Origin: Bacteroidia bacterium
Lineage (GTDB): Bacteria; Bacteroidota; Bacteroidia; NS11-12g; UBA9320
Direction of reading: 5' to 3'
Length of the DNA stretch: 64,000 nucleotides
Assembly: GCA_020849295.1 (NCBI GenBank)
Contig: JADLGN010000005.1
Coordinates: 124,001-188,000 of the forward strand
Under the pieces are notes generated by a model. The model was not told the DNA's origin. It was given only the letters and a program-made list of their open reading frames with translations, and made no database searches. Positions 25,612 through 34,039 of the stretch are shown one piece after another. Position numbers and translations under genes: made by a program. Positions within the stretch are counted from its first letter, which is position 1. Each line of letters opens with the position of its first letter.

Positions 25612-27024
25612 CTAATAGAACTTTATTTTTCGCAAAGCAAAAATTACCATTTTTAATAATATAAATCCGTGCTTGAACCTTGAAATATTAGTATCACCAT
25701 AAGTTCTTTCACGATATCTTATAGGAATTTCAATTATCTTTAAATTTAGCTTATAAGCTCCGAAAATCAAATCAAAATCACCAAATGGGTCAAACTCGCC
25801 AAAGTATTTTCTGTTTTGTATCAGCTTTTGATAATCATCTCTGAATATAACTTTAGTTCCACACAATGTGTCTTTAAATGGTTGTTCTAACAACCATGTA
25901 AAAGCCCAACTGAAAAACTTGTTTCCTATAATATTGAAAAAACGCATTGCATTTTTTTCCATAACATATACAAGTCGGCTACCATTAATAAAATCTCCCC
26001 TTCCGGCAGCTATTGCATTATAAAATTTTGGCAAATCTTCAGGAGGCATTGTAAGGTCAGCATCCAATATCATCAATATATCTCCCGTAGCCATACCAAA
26101 ACCCATGCGAACTGCATCACCTTTACCTTTGCCTGTTTGTTTTCCAATTTTTATATCGTGTGTATTTTTATACTTTTCTGCAACATTTTGTATCGTTTGC
26201 CAAGTATCGTCAGTAGAATTGCCTTCTATAAAAATAATTTCGGTATGTTTGCCCAGTTTTGGTGTTCGTAATATTGCATTTTCTATATTTCCACTTTCAT
26301 TTCTTGCAGGGACAACTACAGTTACCGAGTATTTCTGTGAATAATCAGTTTCATTTACTGCAGAAAGTGGTGTAGCAAACGAAAAATGATTTATACATAA
26401 ATGGCGGAATAATGGCATTTTTGCCAAAAAATTATTGCATATTTCTGAAATTATCGGAATATATACCGGCAATATCATTCTTAGGGAATTGCGATAAACA
26501 TCAAAACCTGCAAGATAAAATAAGTTGTTAAGGTCTTGTAATGTTAACCAGTTTTGCTGTGGTGTTTTTGTTTTTAATCCAATATTTTCTCCTAAATTTA
26601 GCAAAGGTTCCCAAAGCTTGCTATAATAGCTTACTATTATTTTTGTTCGTGAATGGCAAACTTTACGTATGTTTTCAAAAACCTTCTGTACATCAGGCAA
26701 AAAACCTACAACATTTGAAATAATAATAACATCAAACTTTTTATCAAAGCTTACCGATACCGCATCCATTACCTCAAACTGAATTCCAGGATTATTTTTT
26801 CGAGCTATTTCAATCATAGCCGGCGAAAAATCAATCCCTGTTTTGTTGGAACTTTTAAGCCCGGCAAGTAATTCACCGGTTCCGCAGCCTATCTCTAAAA
26901 CTGAACAATTTTCATTTATAAAATAATCACAATATCGGGTTATATCATTCCAGTAATAACTATGTTTTTTTCGGTTTCTAACCCTTTTGGGTGCTATATT
27001 TTCAAAGTAATTTAAGAGAGACAA
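25612..27024 (-). CDS. Bifunctional SAM methyltransferase / family 2 glycosyltransferase fusion
   Basis: Two enzymes in one 470-residue chain. Residues 1-215 are a class I SAM-dependent methyltransferase (motif I VLEIGCGTGELLAG, ISNVVGF). Residues about 230-470 are a GT-A glycosyltransferase (VTVVVPARNESGNI, EGNSTDDT, DxD motif ILDADLTMPPEDL). No membrane segment separates them. Both domains look complete. It is the third gene of a minus-strand run with a second methyltransferase and a GT-C membrane glycosyltransferase, so a role in building and methylating a lipid-linked or surface glycan is likely. Acceptor and sugar unknown. Confidence 0.88.
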   Translation of the reverse strand: MSLLNYFENIAPKRVRNRKKHSYYWNDITRYCDYFINENCSVLEIGCGTGELLAGLKSSNKTGIDFSPAMIEIARKNNPGIQFEVMDAVSVSFDKKFDVIIISNVVGFLPDVQKVFENIRKVCHSRTKIIVSYYSKLWEPLLNLGENIGLKTKTPQQNWLTLQDLNNLFYLAGFDVYRNSLRMILPVYIPIISEICNNFLAKMPLFRHLCINHFSFATPLSAVNETDYSQKYSVTVVVPARNESGNIENAILRTPKLGKHTEIIFIEGNSTDDTWQTIQNVAEKYKNTHDIKIGKQTGKGKGDAVRMGFGMATGDILMILDADLTMPPEDLPKFYNAIAAGRGDFINGSRLVYVMEKNAMRFFNIIGNKFFSWAFTWLLEQPFKDTLCGTKVIFRDDYQKLIQNRKYFGEFDPFGDFDLIFGAYKLNLKIIEIPIRYRERTYGDTNISRFKHGFILLKMVIFALRKIKFY

Positions 27025-27055
27025 AATGTTTTATTTAATAATGTTCAATCTAAAT

Positions 27056-27784
27056 TTATTTTTTAAACCCAATGATAATAACAGAGCCTGCAATTTCTTT
27101 AAGAATCGGGATTTTCTCAATAACCTTTGAAAACTCGTTTGTAAAATTTACTAAAAAAGATGGTACTATAGGATGTAAAAAATCATAAGGAAAAATTGAA
27201 ATATTATTGTAACCAATCTTAGCAAGCATTTTTTTGAATTTCCATCTATTTATTGCTGTTTCGTCTGGTGAATCGCCCAACCATTTTTTAATAAAGGGTA
27301 CATTCTTTTGAATTGCAATTTGAGGATTTATCATATTTGGTTCTGCAAATGCAATTCTGCCTTCAGGCTTCAATACTCTATATATTTCTTTGCAAGTTTT
27401 TTCCATATCCAAATGATGTAAAACAGAACTACCAAATACAACATCAAATGTATTATCCGGATATTCAAGTTTCATAGCATCACCTAAAATAAACTCTGGA
27501 GTTGGATATTTTAATTTTGCAATTTCGAGTAGTTCGGGAGATATATCTATTGCTGTTATATCAGTTGCACCTGTTAATTCTAAAACTTTACCGGTAAACA
27601 AACCTGTTCCGCAACCAATCTCAAGAATTTTATCAGTTGATTTAATTTCTCCATATTTAACTAATAATTCTGCTCTTCGTTGAGCTCTTTTTTTCCCTGC
27701 CGGGCTATCCCAATTCCATATTGCTTCTGCCCCACCCTTTGCAAGGTATTTTCCATGTTCTATTTCGTTTTCTATTCTTGACAT
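27056..27784 (-). CDS. Class I SAM-dependent methyltransferase
   Basis: Soluble methyltransferase of 242 residues. Motif I ILEIGCGTGLFTG binds SAM. AIDISPELLEIAK, GDAMKLEYPDNTFDVVFG and HHLDMEKTCKEIYRVLKPEG are the following strands of the Methyltransf_11-type fold. Its substrate is not predictable. It lies 3 bases after the stop of the GT-C gene and 31 bases before the MT-GT2 fusion, so it is almost certainly in one operon with both. Confidence 0.9.
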   Translation of the reverse strand: MSRIENEIEHGKYLAKGGAEAIWNWDSPAGKKRAQRRAELLVKYGEIKSTDKILEIGCGTGLFTGKVLELTGATDITAIDISPELLEIAKLKYPTPEFILGDAMKLEYPDNTFDVVFGSSVLHHLDMEKTCKEIYRVLKPEGRIAFAEPNMINPQIAIQKNVPFIKKWLGDSPDETAINRWKFKKMLAKIGYNNISIFPYDFLHPIVPSFLVNFTNEFSKVIEKIPILKEIAGSVIIIGFKK

Positions 27785-27787
27785 TTA

Positions 27788-29509
27788 TTAATAATTAATT
27801 TTATAAAGCAAAGCTTCTTCATCATCTCCCATAATTTTTACTAACTCAAACATCTGAGGATTTTTCTGTGCCAATGGCGCAAAATAATTATGTAATGTAT
27901 TTATAATGCTTTTTTGTTGCTGGTCTTGATATGCTAAATATATAGAAGGCATTCCTGCTTGAGGCACACTTTTTACATCTCCGCTTTGCTTTGGATTCAA
28001 TCTAAGATTTGCAAATAATACATGCGTTACTTTATTTTTCTTTAATGTGTTGTAAATTGTATCTGCATTTTCTGAAATTACTCTATAAATAGGAAAATAA
28101 CTTAAATTACTTGCATAAACAAAACTCATTGGGGCTTTTCTACATGCAATTTTTGAGTCTTTTGGCAAACTATCTCCACACCATTTACTAAGTTTAAGAT
28201 AATTAACCCAGTCTTCGGTATATCCTGCAAACAAATCTCCTTTTAGATTTTTGGGTAAGTATTTGAGATTAGTTTTTGTTATGTTAAATGTTTTGTTTAA
28301 ACCAACTCCTGCAATAATTACAAAAACCGCAATAAATAATGCTCCTATGTTTTTAAACCAATTTTTGAATAAATAAAATAAAATAAGTAAAATAAAAGGA
28401 ATATGAATCATTACAAATCTACCCTGCCCCCACGAAGTTTGTAATGCAAAAAAAGTTGCTCCTAAAATAGCTCCTGAATATAACAAAGATGCTAAAAAAT
28501 ATTTTTCTTTTCTTTTAATAATCACTACTAAGCCAATCAAAATAAGTGCAACAACTATAAGTGCAAGCATTGGATTAAATTCGCCATCGTCTTTTTTAAA
28601 ACCAAGAATTTCCCAAAATCTTCCTGCCAAATAAATAATAATATTACCTTCGAATCTATCAAAAAACCCACTAAATGTTTCGTATCCGGCACTTGCGTTG
28701 TAGGCTTCTTTCCTTAATATTATTTCCATTTGATCGCTCAAAACAGCTTTGTCTCCCCAAATAGAAGTTTTTATATATTCATAAGCTGCTCTGAAAATGC
28801 CAAATGAAACAATAGATAACAAAGCAGCTTTCCATTGAAATCTAATAACAAAATATACAGCTACAGCTATAAATGCAACAACAGCAATATTTCTTGAAAT
28901 AGATAATACAAATAAAATAAACCCTAAATATACCCAATTTTTCCAAGTTGACTTTAAAGTCCAGTCATTTGTTTCTACTTTGTCAATCAAATTAAAAAAA
29001 ATAAGCAAAAAAACTGAAGCAATAAACATAAAAAAGCACTCGGTATAAGTAAGGCTGGCATAAGAAAGAATAAACCAATTGCTTGCTGTAATAAATAGAG
29101 TACTGAATAGAATTGTATAACTTATTCTATTCTTAAATGCTTTATAAAAAAACCAGAGAGAGCCTATAAAAAATAAAACTGAAAAAGATTTTAATAGTAT
29201 CAAATTTAAACCCCAAATTTTGATGGGAATAATTAAAAACATTACATAAAGTGGTGCATTTGCATTGTAAAAATAGCCAGTAAAATTTTTACTCCATGTA
29301 TGTGCAGATTCAATGTATAAAGCATCATCATGCCCTATAGATATTTTTACATCAAACATTAGCAAACTAAATATTAATGCTAAAAACAAAATACCTAATG
29401 ATACAAACAGATTATTTTTTGATAAAAATTTTTCTAATTTATAAAGAATATCTGTTCCTTCATTATTGTTTTTATTTATAGTTTGCTTTTTATTTTTTTC
29501 TTTCGCCAT
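27788..29509 (-). CDS. GT-C type (family 39-like) membrane glycosyltransferase
   Basis: Polytopic inner-membrane protein of 573 residues with about 11 hydrophobic segments and a C-terminal soluble part. After the first segment comes GHDDALYIESA in the first periplasmic loop, where GT39/ArnT-like enzymes carry their catalytic acidic residues. Such enzymes transfer a sugar from a polyprenyl-phosphate donor to protein or lipid at the periplasmic face. The cytosolic N-terminus is Lys/Asn-rich. A dolichyl-phosphate-sugar synthase-like GT2 sits 5 kb away and could supply the donor; this is inference. First gene of the three-gene glycan operon. Confidence 0.78.
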   Translation of the reverse strand: MAKEKNKKQTINKNNNEGTDILYKLEKFLSKNNLFVSLGILFLALIFSLLMFDVKISIGHDDALYIESAHTWSKNFTGYFYNANAPLYVMFLIIPIKIWGLNLILLKSFSVLFFIGSLWFFYKAFKNRISYTILFSTLFITASNWFILSYASLTYTECFFMFIASVFLLIFFNLIDKVETNDWTLKSTWKNWVYLGFILFVLSISRNIAVVAFIAVAVYFVIRFQWKAALLSIVSFGIFRAAYEYIKTSIWGDKAVLSDQMEIILRKEAYNASAGYETFSGFFDRFEGNIIIYLAGRFWEILGFKKDDGEFNPMLALIVVALILIGLVVIIKRKEKYFLASLLYSGAILGATFFALQTSWGQGRFVMIHIPFILLILFYLFKNWFKNIGALFIAVFVIIAGVGLNKTFNITKTNLKYLPKNLKGDLFAGYTEDWVNYLKLSKWCGDSLPKDSKIACRKAPMSFVYASNLSYFPIYRVISENADTIYNTLKKNKVTHVLFANLRLNPKQSGDVKSVPQAGMPSIYLAYQDQQQKSIINTLHNYFAPLAQKNPQMFELVKIMGDDEEALLYKINY

Positions 29510-29515
29510 TTTTTT

Positions 29516-29554
29516 TCAAAAATAATCCCCTTGTAAATTCTATACAAGGGGATT
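29516..29554 (-). terminator. Intrinsic terminator after the LamG T9SS gene
   Basis: Perfect 12-bp stem AATCCCCTTGTA / TACAAGGGGATT (29524-29535 and 29543-29554), loop of 7. Read on the minus strand it is followed by TTATTTTT. It separates the LamG cargo gene from the glycan operon. Confidence 0.8.
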
Positions 29555-29583
29555 AAATATTTAATACTATTGAATCCTTTTTT

Positions 29584-30585
29584 CTACTTTACTATAGCAA
29601 GTTTAATTATTTTCAAAGTATTTTTAGTTTCGTCAATAAATTTGAGATAATATATCCCCTGTGAAAAATTATCTACTTTGAAATCAAAATTACCTGTACC
29701 GCTTAATGTTGTAATAGTTTTAATTTTTTCACCCAAATTGTTATACAAATCTGCACTCAAATTTAAACCTCCGTTTATTGAATATTCAATTGATACTTTA
29801 TCATTTGCTGGGTTTGGGAAAATAGATATTTTTGAATTTTCTATTATTTTATTCTTCACTTCAAGTTTTAATTCTTTGTTATATAAACTCTTTACTTGTG
29901 AACTCGATAAAGCGTCACAATAAATTCCAATATTGTCTAAATCGCCTATATACCCCGCTTGCAGACTTCCTGGATAATATGCAGCACCTATTTGTAAATA
30001 TTGGTCTGTTGTAAATTTTAAAACTTTTGCTGTTATTTTAGATGCAAAATTCAAAACCCCATCAATATACATTTTAATTGAATCACCATCGTAAGTACTT
30101 ACTATATGTGTCCACACGTTTGTTGTATAGCTTTTCTTTAAATAATTATAAAAATTATAATTACCACTTTTATCATGAGCAACAAACCCAAATTTGTTTG
30201 TTGATTCTACTGTAAAATTTGCATAATAATGCCAAAAAGTACTACCTGGACCAACAGCTATTATTCTGTTATTTGCCGTATTTCCATCTTCGGGTTTAGC
30301 CCAATATGCAATTGAAAATTTATCATTAGAAAAAGCAGGAGTTGCATAAGCCCACATGTATTGTGTACCATCAAAATGGTAAGCTTGATTATTATTATTA
30401 AATCTGTCTTTTGTAAGAGTTGCTCCACTCAATGTTAAATCAAAACCATTTCCACTACTGTCTTTAGTGTTACCGGTAAAATTATACTTTGCTACAAGAC
30501 ATTCGCTTGATCCATTTAAATTTTGCCCTATTGAAATATTCGATAAACTAAAGAAGAGTATTGAAATTGTTAATATTTTTTTCAT
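29584..30585 (-). CDS. LamG/concanavalin-like domain protein with T9SS type A sorting domain
   Basis: Secreted protein of 333 residues. Signal peptide MKKILTISILFFSLSNISIGQ. Residues about 27-240 form a LamG-type jelly roll (AKYNFTGNTKDSSGNGFDL, FSIAYWAKPED, WTHIVSTYDGDSIKMYIDG), often carbohydrate- or protein-binding. The C-terminal 80 residues are a T9SS type A sorting domain (ISIFPNPANDKVSIEY, FSQGIYYLKF). An 18-base A/T homopolymer lies 18 bases before its ATG. It is followed by a strong terminator. Ligand unknown. Confidence 0.88.
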   Translation of the reverse strand: MKKILTISILFFSLSNISIGQNLNGSSECLVAKYNFTGNTKDSSGNGFDLTLSGATLTKDRFNNNNQAYHFDGTQYMWAYATPAFSNDKFSIAYWAKPEDGNTANNRIIAVGPGSTFWHYYANFTVESTNKFGFVAHDKSGNYNFYNYLKKSYTTNVWTHIVSTYDGDSIKMYIDGVLNFASKITAKVLKFTTDQYLQIGAAYYPGSLQAGYIGDLDNIGIYCDALSSSQVKSLYNKELKLEVKNKIIENSKISIFPNPANDKVSIEYSINGGLNLSADLYNNLGEKIKTITTLSGTGNFDFKVDNFSQGIYYLKFIDETKNTLKIIKLAIVK

Positions 30586-30603
30586 TTTAATAATATTTTT
30601 TTC

Positions 30604-30621
30604 AAAAAAAAAAAAAAAAAA
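30604..30621. repeat. 18-base poly(A)/poly(T) tract between rmuC and the LamG T9SS gene
   Basis: Uninterrupted run of 18 A on the plus strand (T on the coding strand), directly after the rmuC stop and 18 bases before the LamG gene start. Runs of this length are prone to slippage, so it could vary in length and alter expression. It may alternatively act as part of an rmuC terminator, but no stem is visible. Confidence 0.8.
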
Positions 30622-32052
30622 TTAATTTTCAAAATCATCCCAATTTATTTCGTTATTTATTTCTTTAGAGTTTTTAATACCCAATTTTTTTAATTCCTGG
30701 GTTTGTGTAAGTAAATTGCCTTTACCTGTACCTAATTGTTTCATGGCTTCTTCATAAGATTTACCGGCATTATCTATGTTTTTTCCTATTACTTTCAGAT
30801 TTTCTACAAAATTTGCAAATTTATCATACAGCAAACCGCCTCGTTTTGCAATTTCCATTGCATTTTTGTTTTGATAATCTTTTTTCCATAGGTCGGCTAT
30901 CATTCTTATGGCACTTACCAAATGAGTAGGACTTATAAGCAAAATTCTCTTGTTATAGGCATATTGCCATAGGTCTTCATCTTCTTTTACAGCAACAAGA
31001 TATGCAGGCTCTATAGGTATAAACATCATTGTAAAATCGAGACTGCTCACAAGTTCATGATATTTTTTCTGGCTTAGCATATCAATATGGTTACGCAAAG
31101 AGCGGATATGATTTTTCAAATACTGTTTTTGTTGTTCTACATCATCAGCATTTGCAAACTTTTCATACTCTACCAGTGATACTTTTGAGTCTATTATTAC
31201 TTTGCGATTGTCGGGGTAATTCAATATAACATCGGGTCTTTTTGCATTCCCTTCATCATCATTAATACTTTGCTGTACATAATATTCTCTACCTTTTTCA
31301 AGCCCTGATTTTTCTAATATTCTCTCTAATATCATTTCTCCCCAGTCTCCTTGTTTTTTAGTATCGCCTTTTAGTGCTTTTGTAAGATCGCTTGCTTCTT
31401 TGCTTAGCTTTTGGTTAAGTTCCATAAGTTCTTTTACTTTTTCACCTAACGAAAACCTCTCTTTATTTTCTTTTTCGTATGCTTGTTCTACTTTGGTTTT
31501 AAATCCTTCTATTTTTTCAGAAAGAGGTTTTAGTATATTGTCAAGATTGGTTTTATTCAGTTCAGTAAATTTTTGTGATTTATCATCTATTATTGTTTGA
31601 GCAATGTTTTTAAATTCATTTTCGAAAATTTTACGACTATCTTCAATGTCTTTTTTTAGTGTAGCTAATTTTTCTGTCAATGATAAATTTTGAGCTTTTA
31701 TTTCGTGTATTATACCATTCTGAGTTTTTATTTCAATGTTTTTTTGCTCTATCTCTGATTTTTGTTCATTATAAGATTTTTGTAATTTTTCTAATGTTTC
31801 TTCATGATAGCTGTTTCTTGCTTTAAGTGTATTTATTAATTCGTTTGAATTGTTAAGTTTATCTGTCTGTACTACAATTTGGTTTTCTGCCTGAGTAAGC
31901 CTATCTGTTAAATTCTTTGATTTTTCAATTTCTATTGCAAGGTTTCTTTCAAAGTTGCTTATTTTGTTTTTGTTTACTACAAGGTTTATAAGCCAAATAA
32001 TTATACCTCCTATAACTAAACCTATAATTAAAGAAAAAATTTCTAAATTCAT
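30622..32052 (-). CDS. rmuC: DNA recombination protein RmuC
   Basis: RmuC family protein of 476 residues. It has an N-terminal membrane segment (FSLIIGLVIGGIIIWLINLVV), a long coiled coil to about residue 200, then a nuclease-like domain of the PD-(D/E)XK type (GDWGEMILERILEKSGLE, RPDVILNYPDNRKVIIDSKVSL). It is linked in E. coli to limiting inversions and rearrangements; the biochemical activity is not firmly established. The conserved IEPAYLVAV and SPTHLVSAIRMIADLW blocks are present, so it is complete. No promoter motif was found upstream. Confidence 0.95.
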   Translation of the reverse strand: MNLEIFSLIIGLVIGGIIIWLINLVVNKNKISNFERNLAIEIEKSKNLTDRLTQAENQIVVQTDKLNNSNELINTLKARNSYHEETLEKLQKSYNEQKSEIEQKNIEIKTQNGIIHEIKAQNLSLTEKLATLKKDIEDSRKIFENEFKNIAQTIIDDKSQKFTELNKTNLDNILKPLSEKIEGFKTKVEQAYEKENKERFSLGEKVKELMELNQKLSKEASDLTKALKGDTKKQGDWGEMILERILEKSGLEKGREYYVQQSINDDEGNAKRPDVILNYPDNRKVIIDSKVSLVEYEKFANADDVEQQKQYLKNHIRSLRNHIDMLSQKKYHELVSSLDFTMMFIPIEPAYLVAVKEDEDLWQYAYNKRILLISPTHLVSAIRMIADLWKKDYQNKNAMEIAKRGGLLYDKFANFVENLKVIGKNIDNAGKSYEEAMKQLGTGKGNLLTQTQELKKLGIKNSKEINNEINWDDFEN

Positions 32053-32105
32053 AGTTTGCGAAGTTAGAAAAATATATATTAAATACTGTTTTTAAAGAAT
32101 TGTAT

Positions 32106-33926
32106 TTATGAAATACAATTTACTGTTTCTACCAGATTGTATTCAGAGTTTAACTCTTCAAGTTTATTTTCACAAGTTCTTAAATCATCTATAAAATCTT
32201 TTGAATCTTTAAGTATTTTAAGGTTGCGATAATATTCTATTCCTGATATCAAATTAAGATAAAATGAGGAATAATATTTTTTTAGTTTTGGATTTTTTTC
32301 TGCTTCAAATTTTTCTTTATTGATTTTATTTTTCAAAAAATCAATATATAACTCAAGTTCGTTAATAAACATGTGTTTTCTCCTTTCGTAGTCCAAAATA
32401 TTTTTTCTGCCGTAAATATGGTCAGTCATAGTTTGCAGTGAAACTACTTTATTAAAATAAACTATATTAGGCCCAGGGCAAATAGTTACAGTTTCTTGTT
32501 TTTTTACAAAATCAATTTTATATCTTTTTGAAGCTGCATTACTTAAACCAACACAAAGACACTCTTTATCGAGTACATTGCAAATTTCTTGTTTTAGTAT
32601 TTCAGGTTTAAGATTTTGCTCTTTTAATGCTTGTAATTTAAGTTTTTGATATTTGTGAGATGCTGTACAAATTGGCAATTTGGTAAACTCAGTATTAAAT
32701 TCAAGGTGTTTTTCGGGACAAGGACTCCCTGGTTTATTATTTTCAATTCTTTGGAGTTTTTCTTTATGAGACCCTGTACCTTTCAAATAGTGAAATCCTA
32801 TTCCAAGTGGAGAATTATTGCTTAATTCTATATCATCTTTTTTTGCTTTACACAACAATTCCATTGTATCATTATCAACTGTGGTAGCTTCGGGTACAAG
32901 CAAAAAAGGTGTTCCCCATCCGGTGCCATCTAATTCATAATTACTTCTCAAAAATTCATCCTCGCTGGCTGTCCCAATTCCGCCTTGTGCAGTTATTTTT
33001 AATTCAGGAATTTGATTTATTTGAATACTTGTTTTAGCTTCTGCAGCTGGTTTGTATATTTCAAAAAGTGTATTTATAAGTTCGTTTTTGTTTGTTTTAA
33101 ATTCATCTAATATGGGTCCCATAAGGTATCCATCAGTTGCAAAAGCATGTCCTCCACAGTTTAAGCCAGATTCCATTCTGAATTCGCTTACCCATATTCC
33201 TTTTTTGGCAAGATATTTACCTTGTATTAGTGCAGAGCGATAGTCGCTTACTTTTATGATTATTTTCTTTTCAAATGTTCCGTCAGGTTTTATGTTAAAC
33301 TGAGGGCATTGGTCAAGATAGTTAAATAATCTTGGGTTCATTCCGGCCGAAAATACTATTGATGAATTTGTAAGATTGCTGTTCACATAGCCCCTAAGTG
33401 CTGCTACTGCATCAGATGCTCCAGGTATTGGATTTCCTTCTTTATCGTATTTTTCACGGTCGGTTTTAGTCATTATATTTACATCAATATTGCCGGGCTT
33501 TAGATAATTTCTTATCAAATTTTCAAAATTCAATTTATCTCCAATATTTATTGAATGTAACATATTGTTGTACCAATCTTTCAATTGATTGTTTTCCGGC
33601 AGCATTTCCAAATATTTAACTATTTCAGAACCTTTTTCGAATGCAGAATTTTTTAATTTATCAAATTTTTGGTGTACAATTTTATTTATCAAATTCAGAT
33701 AATCTGTAACTCTCTTTGCTCTGTAATCTTCTTCCTTATCTGTTATTGGTATATATTTTTCGTTTATCTGATTGTAATAATAATTACGCATCATTTCCAA
33801 TAGTTTATCTTCAATAATTGAAACTACAGAAGAAATACCCAAATGAGCTACTTTTACAGGGCTATCTACTGTAAATGCCAATCCCATTACCGGAATGTGA
33901 AATGTATGTAAACTTATATTGTTCAT
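32106..33926 (-). CDS. Nitronate monooxygenase-like FMN protein with Cys-rich C-terminal half (tentative)
   Basis: A 606-residue cytosolic protein whose family I cannot name with certainty. It starts with IPVMGLAFTVDSPVKVAHLGISSVVS. Near residue 255 there is ESGLNCGGHAFATDG, recalling the GGH segment of nitronate monooxygenases. Near 315-345 are ITAQGGIGTASED and GWGTPFLLVPEATT, recalling the phosphate-binding GGI and GT-FL-EA segments of the same FMN TIM barrel. The barrel is longer than in the classic 350-residue enzymes. The second half is Cys-rich (CPEKHLEFN, LPICTASHKY, KECLCVGLSNAA, TICPGPN) and could bind a metal or iron-sulfur cluster. It stands alone. A -7 motif lies 73 bases upstream. 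Function unknown. Confidence 0.5.
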   Translation of the reverse strand: MNNISLHTFHIPVMGLAFTVDSPVKVAHLGISSVVSIIEDKLLEMMRNYYYNQINEKYIPITDKEEDYRAKRVTDYLNLINKIVHQKFDKLKNSAFEKGSEIVKYLEMLPENNQLKDWYNNMLHSINIGDKLNFENLIRNYLKPGNIDVNIMTKTDREKYDKEGNPIPGASDAVAALRGYVNSNLTNSSIVFSAGMNPRLFNYLDQCPQFNIKPDGTFEKKIIIKVSDYRSALIQGKYLAKKGIWVSEFRMESGLNCGGHAFATDGYLMGPILDEFKTNKNELINTLFEIYKPAAEAKTSIQINQIPELKITAQGGIGTASEDEFLRSNYELDGTGWGTPFLLVPEATTVDNDTMELLCKAKKDDIELSNNSPLGIGFHYLKGTGSHKEKLQRIENNKPGSPCPEKHLEFNTEFTKLPICTASHKYQKLKLQALKEQNLKPEILKQEICNVLDKECLCVGLSNAASKRYKIDFVKKQETVTICPGPNIVYFNKVVSLQTMTDHIYGRKNILDYERRKHMFINELELYIDFLKNKINKEKFEAEKNPKLKKYYSSFYLNLISGIEYYRNLKILKDSKDFIDDLRTCENKLEELNSEYNLVETVNCIS

Positions 33927-33998
33927 TTAATATAATGAATTAACTGTTTTTATTGTTTTTTGTTCTCAAATATTAAATTAATTTTTAAAAACAAACTG

Positions 33999-34006
33999 CA
34001 AAGTTA
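33999..34006 (-). promoter_or_regulatory. Possible -7 element for the NMO-like gene
   Basis: TAACTTTG on the minus strand, 73 bases upstream of the ATG at 33926. No TTG at the expected -33 spacing, and the distance is longer than for other genes here, so this is weak. Confidence 0.3.
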
Positions 34007-34039
34007 CAAATAAAATATCGTGTTATTTTTTTTATTTTT

